Shown in pieces: positions 8,861 to 16,600 of a stretch of DNA of 64,000 bases. The stretch spans positions 1,426,001 to 1,490,000 of the forward strand of contig NZ_CP169368.1 of the NCBI RefSeq assembly GCF_042485795.1, read 5' to 3'. Source of the DNA: Lonepinella sp042485795. GTDB taxonomy: Bacteria > Pseudomonadota > Gammaproteobacteria > Enterobacterales > Pasteurellaceae. Positions within the stretch are counted from its first letter, which is position 1. The number at the start of each line of letters is the position of its first letter. Below the pieces are notes generated by a model that saw only the letters and a program-made list of their open reading frames with translations, had not been told where the DNA came from and did no database searches. Position numbers and translations under genes: made by a program.

Positions 8861-9589
8861 ATGAAAACGACATTAAAATTATCGGCATTAATGAGCAGCG
8901 TATTAGGTTTAACGGGCTGTATGTTGAGTGCTTGGATGAGTGATAAAATTGATGAGTCTAAAGCAACTCAACAATGGCAAGTTTTAGCAGATAAAGATGA
9001 TATTGTGCTTGCAATCGCTAAAGCTAAACAGCCAATAAAAGGCTATGAACAGGCAATGATTTTAGTCGGTCAGAAACAAAGTTATTTAATACAAGATACT
9101 GATAGTAAAAGAGATATTTTGAATAAGATATTTACGCAACGGTTGGATTTTACAAATTTAATTGTTAGACCTCATTTGGATCACCATGAGAAAAGAGAGT
9201 ATTTCCCTATAAAATTAGGCAATCACAATGGCTGTAATACTGAAAGCTGTTTAGCAGTTGATTTATCATTCTTTAAAGAGCGAGATATCAATTCTAATCA
9301 AGAAGAACAGAAATTAGAAAAAATAGGATTTGAATGTAATAGTGCTTGGCCAACGTATTTAGACTGTCGTTTAGATAATATTCAGTTTAGCATACAAACA
9401 GCCTCAGCTATACCCACATCAAAATTAGAATATCAATTTAAAAATCCAATGCGGATTAAATTTTTAAATTATACGCCTAATGGAGGTGATGTTTCTCGTA
9501 GTATAATGAAAGCCTTAATTCCTGTCACGTTAGCAATAGATATTGTTACATTTCCGATACAAATAAACACAATAGAAATACATAAATAA
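8861..9589 (+). CDS. putative lipoprotein, unknown function
   Basis: I chose the ATG at 8861, which follows AAGAGA and begins a lipoprotein signal peptide: MKTT start, hydrophobic core and lipobox LTGC with the lipidated Cys at about 20. The result is about 242 residues. A longer frame open further upstream begins inside the glgP terminator and is not credible. The mature part has paired Cys residues (NGCNTESC) and a hydrophobic stretch near the end (about 210-235, IPVTLAIDIVTFP) that resembles the tail of YceK/YidQ-type small lipoproteins, but I cannot assign a family. It is the last gene before the terminus region. Confidence 0.75.
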   Translation: MKTTLKLSALMSSVLGLTGCMLSAWMSDKIDESKATQQWQVLADKDDIVLAIAKAKQPIKGYEQAMILVGQKQSYLIQDTDSKRDILNKIFTQRLDFTNLIVRPHLDHHEKREYFPIKLGNHNGCNTESCLAVDLSFFKERDINSNQEEQKLEKIGFECNSAWPTYLDCRLDNIQFSIQTASAIPTSKLEYQFKNPMRIKFLNYTPNGGDVSRSIMKALIPVTLAIDIVTFPIQINTIEIHK

Positions 9590-9668
9590 AATTTTCCCCT
9601 TACTAGATTGTTCTATTAATACAATTTTTAGGGGGAGAAAATCATTACTGATTACTGAAAAGAGATAA

Positions 9669-9681
9669 GTGACATTGTCAC
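9669..9681. promoter_or_regulatory. matS: matS site (MatP binding), perfect match
   Basis: GTGACATTGTCAC fits the published matS consensus GTGACRNYGTCAC. MatP bound to matS organises the Ter macrodomain in enterobacteria, Pasteurellaceae and vibrios. It lies about 300 bases from dif. Confidence 0.75.
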
Positions 9682-9739
9682 AGTAACATATTTTACACGA
9701 AATAATAAAAAATCCTACCGATAATTTACCTAATTCTTT

Positions 9740-9772
9740 TTCAGATTTTGCGTAGCGTTGCCAAAATAAAAC
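9740..9772 (+). repeat. diverged copy of dif-flanking repeat
   Basis: Matches the 39-base repeat at 9840-9878 over about 30 bases with several substitutions (TTCAGATTTTGCGTAGCG start), in the same orientation. Confidence 0.6.
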
Positions 9773-9839
9773 TCTCTAAATAACATCAAATCTTAGTTTT
9801 CATTATCCCAATATTATATCGCCACCAATCTAAATTTTC

Positions 9840-9878
9840 TTCAGATTTCGCATAGCGTTATCAAAATAGCACATCAAT
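9840..9878 (+). repeat. 39-base inverted repeat flanking dif, left copy
   Basis: Begins TTCAGATTTCGCATAGCG and ends AGCACATCAAT. It is identical, in inverted orientation, to 10165-10203. It shares CAGATTTCGCATA with the outer part and XerC arm of dif. Confidence 0.85.
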
Positions 9879-9981
9879 ATTTCTCAAAGCACACATATTT
9901 TGTTTTTTATTCATTTGCTTTTTAACGACATTTCTTAAACCATGAAAAGAGTAGTATTAAAAGTGACATTTATATTATATG

Positions 9982-10009
9982 ATTTAACATAATATACATT
10001 ATGCGAAAT
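9982..10009 (-). other. dif: dif, XerC/XerD chromosome dimer resolution site
   Basis: On the minus strand the 28 bases split into an XerC arm ATTTCGCATAA, a 6-base centre TGTATA and an XerD arm TTATGTTAAAT. The centre and XerD arm equal those of E. coli dif, and the XerC arm differs only at its outer end. XerCD act here, under FtsK control, to resolve chromosome dimers at the division septum. The context supports this: neighbouring matS sites and a switch of gene orientation. Confidence 0.92.
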
Positions 10010-10054
10010 CTGTTATAGGGTTAGTGGATACTACGTATTAATTAAATCACAGAC

Positions 10055-10063
10055 TTATCCACA
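10055..10063 (+). promoter_or_regulatory. DnaA-box match near dif
   Basis: TTATCCACA is a perfect high-affinity DnaA box. It stands alone here, with no cluster or AT-rich unwinding repeats, so it is not an origin. It may be chance. Confidence 0.4.
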
Positions 10064-10164
10064 TACAGGATGAACTTGTCAAGCAAGATAAATAAAGGTT
10101 TCAAGCCATTTTCTACAGTCGATTTTATTGAGTTATACACTAGAAATAAGGAAATTGTATATAA

Positions 10165-10203
10165 ATTGATGTGCTATTTTGATAACGCTATGCGAAATCT
10201 GAA
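10165..10203 (-). repeat. 39-base inverted repeat flanking dif, right copy
   Basis: Exact reverse complement of 9840-9878. The two copies enclose dif and about 286 bases. Confidence 0.85.
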
Positions 10204-10321
10204 GGAAATTTGGTTAGTGAAAATTTTAATTAAAACGATAATTTTGCTGTTGCATATCTAAAATCCCAATCCGTGTGCTAAAGTTTTTGGTAAATATTCT
10301 TGTTTGTATTTATTGAAAATA

Positions 10322-10356
10322 TAAAAATAAAGCTATTCCAAAAAACAGAATAGCTT
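10322..10356 (-). terminator. terminator after sbcB
   Basis: On the minus strand AAGCTATTC pairs with GAATAGCTT (10348-10356 and 10330-10338), followed by TATTTTTAT. It ends minus-strand transcription before the terminus region. Confidence 0.7.
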
Positions 10357-10394
10357 AAATTTATTAACCATATTTTTTTATTTTATTTCATTTC

Positions 10395-10407
10395 ATGACA
10401 TTGTCAC
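10395..10407. promoter_or_regulatory. near-match to matS
   Basis: ATGACATTGTCAC differs from the matS consensus only at the first base. It lies just beyond the end of sbcB. Confidence 0.45.
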
Positions 10408-10414
10408 TCAATAG

Positions 10415-11830
10415 TCACAACAACTTCATCGCATATTCATAAACCGAATGTAGTAACTGTAATTTTTTTTCATCATTACTATATTCATCTATCAGATTTT
10501 GCATTTTTTGCTCAAAATCCACCGCACTTTTTTCTAATTTACGGCGGCGGTAGCGTTCCCATTGCAACTGCTCTGTTCGGTTTAAGGTTTTGAAATAATG
10601 TCTAGCACGATAATGAAACAATAACTCCTCTACCCGTTTATCTTCAAAGGTTAAGCCGTGATTTGCCAACTGTTCAGGCGACAAGGTTCGCAGAATATTC
10701 TGATTATTGCGATCATTTGGGCTAAAGAAACCGCTGTATAATTGGGTTTCGACATTTTCACTGGGTTCAAATATCCGTTCTTGTGCAAAAATCTCTTCTA
10801 CTTTTGACCGCACATCCATCGATTGACGCAGCTTTTGTAGATTTGCTAAGCAGAATTGGCGATCAATGCCTAAACGTTCGGCATTTTCAGGCAATAACAC
10901 TTTGGCAGGAGCGAGAATCGGACATTTATTTAAATGCACTAATTTAAGCGGAACAGGCAAAATGCCTTGTTCTTCTAGCTCGGATTTCTTGGTATAGAGA
11001 TTTTCTCGTAATTCATCGGCGGATTTCGTCAGTAAATCATCGATATTCTGTGCGAGATCGCAGACAATTAACGCATTTTGATTAATGGGATGCCACGCCA
11101 AGGGGGCAATCCAAGTGCAGTTGCCCCGATAATTGCCCAGCATTCCCGAAACGTGAACCAGTGGGGTCATTTCCGCCATATTGACTAAACTTTCAAGGGC
11201 TTTTTTGCCCCGATAATCAAAGAAAAATTGAAAAAATTTCGGCTGTTTTTGCTTAATCAATTTTGCCATCGCAATGGTGGCATACACATCCGCCATCGCA
11301 TCGTGGGCGTTGCTATGTTCAATGCTATTGGCAACGGTCAATTTTTCCAAGCGGAAACTCGGCACGCCGTCTTCATCGTACGCCCATTCAATGCCATCGG
11401 GTCGTAACGCATAGCATGCACGCACCAAATCCAGCAAATCCCAACGAGAATTACCGTTTTTCCAACTGTACTCGTACGGGTCAATAAAGTTACGATAAAA
11501 GGTATAACGGGTCATTTCGTCATCATAACGAATATTGTTATAGCCGATAATACAAGTATTGGGCTGGCTAAATTCTGCTAAAATTTTTGCCGCAAATTCG
11601 GGTTCGCTTAAGCCTTTCTCATTACATTCTTGTGGCGTAATGCCCGTTACCAACACCGCTTCGGGACTCGGCAAATAATCATTGGTTTGCTTGCAATACA
11701 ACATCACAGGCTCGCCAATAATATTAAAATCGCTGTCCGTTCGAATGCCTGCAAATTGGGCTGGGCGGTCTTCGCTCGGGCTAATACCAAAACTTTCGTA
11801 ATCGTAGAAAAAATAGCTAAATTCGTTCAT
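10415..11830 (-). CDS. sbcB: exodeoxyribonuclease I
   Basis: DEDDh-family 3'-5' exonuclease for single-stranded DNA, used in recombination and mismatch repair. 471 residues against 475 in E. coli. The first acidic motif is seen in FYDYESFG (Asp 10, Glu 12), the second near NIRYDDEMTR and the third in HDAMADVYAT with the catalytic His and Asp. The SH3-like and helical C-terminal parts of the family follow. The start lies 4 bases after the stop of the upstream permease gene, so the two are probably co-transcribed. It is the first gene on the right side of dif. Confidence 0.96.
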   Translation of the reverse strand: MNEFSYFFYDYESFGISPSEDRPAQFAGIRTDSDFNIIGEPVMLYCKQTNDYLPSPEAVLVTGITPQECNEKGLSEPEFAAKILAEFSQPNTCIIGYNNIRYDDEMTRYTFYRNFIDPYEYSWKNGNSRWDLLDLVRACYALRPDGIEWAYDEDGVPSFRLEKLTVANSIEHSNAHDAMADVYATIAMAKLIKQKQPKFFQFFFDYRGKKALESLVNMAEMTPLVHVSGMLGNYRGNCTWIAPLAWHPINQNALIVCDLAQNIDDLLTKSADELRENLYTKKSELEEQGILPVPLKLVHLNKCPILAPAKVLLPENAERLGIDRQFCLANLQKLRQSMDVRSKVEEIFAQERIFEPSENVETQLYSGFFSPNDRNNQNILRTLSPEQLANHGLTFEDKRVEELLFHYRARHYFKTLNRTEQLQWERYRRRKLEKSAVDFEQKMQNLIDEYSNDEKKLQLLHSVYEYAMKLL

Positions 11831-11834
11831 AACC

Positions 11835-12689
11835 TTATAATCTTAATAACAAAATCGCAATCACGCCTAAGATAATCCCAGCGATATTAATTTTGCTAAT
11901 CCGTTCTTTAAAGGCGAATGCCCCGATAATCGTACCTAAGCAAATCACACCCACGTCCATCGTAGCAAATACGATGGTTGGGTTGGCTTTGTAGAATTGG
12001 TGGGCGTAAATATAAAACAGGATATTGCCGAAATTTAACGCACCAAGCAGGATACCTGCAAGCAAACTCGGTGCCGTCCATTGGGTACGTTTAATCAATA
12101 AATAAGTAAACATAATTACCATTGCACAGGCGAATGAGATAAACAAGGTGGCAGGAAATGCACCGCCTTGCAATGCAATTTTCTTAAATAAAATCCCCGT
12201 ACTCCCCCAAATCAACCATACACCAGCTAATGCCAACGCAGCAATTTTCGCATTGCCCATACTGCCAGCTGGTTTATACAATAAGCCAAACAAGGCGAAG
12301 AATGCCACAATCACGCCGTAGGTTTTCATTTCCGTAATGGCTTCGCCGAAAATCACTACCGCAGCGATAATTTGCAAGAACAAGGCTAAACGTTGTGCCG
12401 CATCGGTACGCACAATCCCCCCGTGTTCCACCGCTTTCGACATCACAATAAAGCCCACAGGCAACAACACGCCAAGGGTTAAGAAAATCGGTTTAGACTC
12501 GCTTTCTAACACAAATTCCGTAAAGCCTAACCCTTTGAAATCAGGGGATAATAAGAAATAGCTGAGTGATAATGCGACCACATAACCAAAGGCGACCATT
12601 TGATCTGTTGCGACGTTGTAACGTTTTGACAGTTTAAATAACACAGACACCGACACACTGCAAAGAATGGCGAGAATGAGAAAGTGCAT
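11835..12689 (-). CDS. DMT-superfamily (EamA-type) permease
   Basis: 284 residues with about ten hydrophobic segments in two similar halves, as in EamA/DMT transporters. The inner-membrane transporter's substrate cannot be told from sequence. The second half contains ALALAGVWLIWGSTGILFKK, a typical EamA repeat start. It lies 8 bases downstream of the nuclease gene stop-start junction and 4 bases upstream of sbcB, suggesting one transcript. It ends in a short, very hydrophobic tail. Confidence 0.8.
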   Translation of the reverse strand: MHFLILAILCSVSVSVLFKLSKRYNVATDQMVAFGYVVALSLSYFLLSPDFKGLGFTEFVLESESKPIFLTLGVLLPVGFIVMSKAVEHGGIVRTDAAQRLALFLQIIAAVVIFGEAITEMKTYGVIVAFFALFGLLYKPAGSMGNAKIAALALAGVWLIWGSTGILFKKIALQGGAFPATLFISFACAMVIMFTYLLIKRTQWTAPSLLAGILLGALNFGNILFYIYAHQFYKANPTIVFATMDVGVICLGTIIGAFAFKERISKINIAGIILGVIAILLLRL

Positions 12690-12697
12690 AAAAGCTC

Positions 12698-13606
12698 CTA
12701 AATTGTTTGTTTAATAAGACTCATAATATATTCCACATCACGAGAATCTTTCACGATGATTTGATAATCCCCTGTGCCGTGATGTCCTTTTTCTGACACA
12801 TCTTCCGTGATATTTTTCGGATCATTTAATGTGCCTTTTTTCAGATTAATGAAAATTTTTAAGCTGTTGTGTTGAATTTTGATATAAGCAAGATTTTTTT
12901 TGCCTTTTTTAAAGGCAATATAATGTTTAAGTGCTTTAGGATCTAATTCTGTATCCAATCTTAAAATCGCTTCTTTAAATTGTTCATAAAGCTCTCTTAT
13001 TTCATCATTTTTGTTTTCTAAATGTTCTTGTTCTGAATAGGCTTTGATTTCATCCACCACTTTCTCTAAATCCGCATTTTGAGCCGTTTTAATTTGTTTA
13101 AAACTCGGGGCAGATTTGGATTTTTTCAGCGGAACGACGGACACAATCCCCTTTTCAAATTGATGGATTTCCCATAATTCTATGGGTAAATCTTTGAAAT
13201 TTGCCGCTTGATTTTGAAAATCCGTAAAGGCAGGGGAAACAAAAATCACCTTAGATTGCGACCAATCAAATTCATCTCGTTTTAACTTCGGCAAGCTGCT
13301 TTCGTAATATTCCACGATAAACTCGCCTTTGTTTTCTAGCATTAAATTTAGGTAAGAAATCCCCTGATCCACGACACTAAAATTTTGGCTACGTTTATAT
13401 TCAATGATCACAAAAGCGTTATTTTCAGGATCAAAGACTAAGGTATCGATTCGGCTATTTTTAATACTAAATTCCGATTTTATCAGCTGATAATCGGAAA
13501 TCACCGCCAGATTTTGCTCAAACAAGCGTTGAATTTCTTTTTCCAATTTAAAGGGCTTTTCGTTCAATGAAGATAAGCCGTTTTCGTTTTGTTTAAATAG
13601 CAACAT
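12698..13606 (-). CDS. PD-(D/E)XK nuclease-like protein with DUF5655-type C-terminus
   Basis: 302 residues. The N-terminal half has the nuclease core: Asp 54 in SRIDTLVFD, then Glu 69 and Lys 71 in VIIEYKRSQ, followed by a Gln-containing helix (VVDQGISYL), as in NucS/DUF91-related enzymes. The centre is Lys/Glu-rich and probably helical. The C-terminal part (about 205-300, KGKKNLAYIKI to the GTGDYQI segment) looks like the DUF5655 domain that often accompanies such nucleases. The biological substrate is unknown. It stands between mukB and a permease, separated from mukB by a REPIN-like element. Confidence 0.7.
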   Translation of the reverse strand: MLLFKQNENGLSSLNEKPFKLEKEIQRLFEQNLAVISDYQLIKSEFSIKNSRIDTLVFDPENNAFVIIEYKRSQNFSVVDQGISYLNLMLENKGEFIVEYYESSLPKLKRDEFDWSQSKVIFVSPAFTDFQNQAANFKDLPIELWEIHQFEKGIVSVVPLKKSKSAPSFKQIKTAQNADLEKVVDEIKAYSEQEHLENKNDEIRELYEQFKEAILRLDTELDPKALKHYIAFKKGKKNLAYIKIQHNSLKIFINLKKGTLNDPKNITEDVSEKGHHGTGDYQIIVKDSRDVEYIMSLIKQTI

Positions 13607-13618
13607 TGTCCTATTTCC

Positions 13619-13681
13619 GTAAGGGCGTATTGCATACGCCCTTTGCTCAATCTGTTTTGGGCGTATGCAATACGCCCCTAC
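13619..13681. repeat. REPIN-like inverted pair of GTAG palindromes
   Basis: Two 23-base units face each other: GTAA then GGGCGTAT-TGC-ATACGCCC on plus (13619-13641), and GTAG then the same palindrome on minus (13659-13681), differing only at the fourth base. Each has an 8-bp stem. They are joined by 17 bases. This is the structure of a REPIN. It begins 3 bases after the mukB stop and may double as its terminator. Confidence 0.7.
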
Positions 13682-13683
13682 TA

Positions 13684-16600
13684 TTATTGTCCAAACCCAC
13701 GCAATCCAACAACGTGAACCTGCTCTTGATTGCCCGAAATTTTCCGCACCAGTTTATAAGTCGTGCCTTTTTCTGGGCTGATGTTTTCAGGGGCGGCGAT
13801 TAATAATTGCATATCTAACCGTTCGCATAATTCAAACAAGGTGGAAATGGATTTGCCGTCAAGTCGTGCGGCTTCGTCAAGGAAGAGTAAGCGGCACGGC
13901 ACAATGTCTTTGCCACGAATACGGCGGCTTTCTTCTTCCCAGCTTTGCACCACCATTAATAAGATAGACATCCCCGTACCAATGGCTTCACCTGTTGATA
14001 ATGCCCCACTTTCAGCACGCAACCAGCCGTCTGCACCACGGAACACTTCCACTTCTAAATCCAAATAATTGCGGTAATCCAGCAATTCTTCGCCGATGGT
14101 TTGGGTGGTTCTGTTCCCCATATCAATATGCGGATTAATGCGTTGATAGAGTTTCGCCATCGCTTCCGAGAAAGTGATACGGTTGTCGCTAAATAAATCT
14201 TGATATTCCTGCTGTTCGCCTGATAAGGCATCTAACAGCATAGCGTGGGTATCACGAATATTCACCACCAACCGTACGGATTTCACTTGCCCAAAGGAAA
14301 TATTTTGCAATCCTTGGTTGAGCTGACGAATGCGATTTTGTTCACGTTGAATGGTTTTTCGCATAATGTTCGCCACACTTTCTGAGCTGATCGCCAATTT
14401 TTGCTCACGCCCTGTGAGTTCGTCCGTTAAGCGGTTAAGCTCAATTTCCATTTGTTCAATGGCATCAATTGGGTCATCGGTTTTGATAATATCTTGGCGA
14501 ATCCGCTCACGCAAATGTTGATACACCGCAATAAAGAACCGTACTTTGTTTTCAGGTTTGCGGTTATCTTCCGACAAACGCAGGCTGTCACGCAGATATT
14601 CATTGTCTGCCACCGCTTGACGCAATGCCCCAAGGGCTTTATCCGACATTGAACGCAAATCGTCAGCGGATAAATAGGCAAGCTCACGGCGGTGTAGCCG
14701 TTTTTCCACATCGCTGTTGCGAGATAACCGCAACACCACGCACCAACTGGCTTTGGCAGCCACCACGATTTCACGTTGCTGTTTATAATCTCGCTCTGCT
14801 TTGCGAATACGGTGAGTTAAATTTTCTGCATCGCTTTCAATCAAGGTGAGTTGTTTTTCCACATAAGAACGGCGTTGGCGATTGGTGGAAAGTTGTTGAT
14901 ATAATTCATCTTTCCGCACTCTCGCACGATCTTCTGCTCCCTGATCGGCTCTTACGCCTAATTCGTTGACTTCGGTTAATAATTCTTTGAGCAAATCATT
15001 TTTACTATTATATGCACTTTGCAACTGAATCATCACCTGATTATATTGGGCAAATTGTGCTTGTTTTTGGCGGAGCTGTTCACGGCTTTGCTCACGGCGT
15101 GCTTGGGTCTGCTCCAATTTCAACCGCAGTTGCTCATTTAGGCTGTTGCTTTCGGTTTGAATGGCATCATCATAGGCAAAATGGGCTTTGCGTTGCACCA
15201 CATCTGCCAACGCAAAAATCTTCTGTTGCACTTGTTTTTGCATTGCCACGGCTTGGGCTAAATCATCTTTCAAACGTGCATAATTTTCAGGGTCGCTTTG
15301 CAAGCTGTTCGCAATCGGTTCTAATTGTGACAATGTCACACCGTGGTTACGAATAAACAATTCATCTTGCTCAAGATTATCCAACTGCTCGCGACATTCT
15401 TCAATGCGGTCTTGCAGGCTTTCATCGGCAATCACGGCTAATTGTGGAATAATCCGATTGAGCAACTGCATTTTTTCTTTGGCTTGATCTAATTTCAAGC
15501 GCGCTTGTTGCTCGCCTGTGGAAAGTGCGGTTAATTCTCGCTCAATTTCATTGCGTTCCGCATTAATAGCTCGCAAACTTTCTTCAGGGTTTGGCAAGAA
15601 TGCCAAGGCTAAATGTAAGCCGACAAATTGGCTAAATTGTTGGTGTAAGCGTTGGCATTTTTGCACATCAAAAGCGACTTCGGCGTATTTTTCTGTGACA
15701 TTGTCACGCTCAATTTCCAATTCCGCTAAGTGTTTCTCCCGAGCCGCACGCCCGAATAACGGAATTTCAGGGAATTTGGAATAACGCACTTCCCTATCTG
15801 ACACTTGCACCACCACGCCGTGTTCCAACTCATTGGCAGATAGCACGCTGTCATCAAAGGCACTTGGATCGCCTTCAATTAAATACAAATCATCAGGGCA
15901 ATCGTCTACATTTGCAAGTTGGGCTTTAACTTGAGCTAAATCACGCACCACAATGGCGTGGCGAGCAGGACCATAAAGGGCGGAGAAATACGGTGCATCT
16001 TCTATCGGCACATCATCGTAAAGTTCGGACAACAACACACCACCAAAACGCTCTGCCAACACATTCAAACGCGCATCTTCTGAGCCATCAGGTTGGCTTA
16101 AACGTGAAATCTGTGTTTCTAACTGTTGACGTTTTTGCGCTAACTCGTCCCGTTGTAGCGTAAACTCACGTTCTTTCACCAACAACGATTGCATATAATT
16201 CATCACATCTTGGCTGTCACCAAACTGCTCGCCTGATTGTTCGGTTAATCGTTCAAGTTCGGCTTTAGCCAGTAACCACGCAGGGGCTTTTTGCGAATGT
16301 TCATTATAGGCCTGATTTAACTGCTCTCGTTTTTGACGTAAGGTAGAACGGTTTTCCACTTGCTCGGAAAGCTCCGTCCCCAAATCGTCAATCAGGGCTT
16401 CTTGTTCGCTGTAAAATTCTTCCAACTCATCAGCCGTTTCCAACTGCATATTGGCACGTTGATTAAACTCTTTCAATAAACGCATCGCACTTTGTTGCTG
16501 GGCAAAACGCTGTTCCAATTCGTGTAACTTCGCTCGTAATTGTGGCGTTTGGGTCGCATTGAGTTTTTGGGTTGGGTATTCACGCAATAGCTCTTTAGCA

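Larger units (their letters stand above)
9590..10321. other. gene-free replication terminus region
   Basis: About 730 AT-rich bases between oppositely oriented gene blocks. It contains a dif site (9982-10009), a perfect matS match (9669-9681), a DnaA-box match TTATCCACA (10055-10063), and three copies of a TTCAGATTT-GCATAGCG-type repeat. A 63-codon frame at 10070-10261 runs through one repeat copy, has no ribosome binding site and is not likely to be a gene. Confidence 0.7.

Noticed and set aside
10055..10063. DnaA box as evidence of an origin
   Set aside because: Single box, no cluster, and the dif and matS context marks a terminus.
10070..10261. 63-codon open frame in the terminus gap
   Set aside because: No ribosome binding site, no known domain, and part of it is the inverted repeat.
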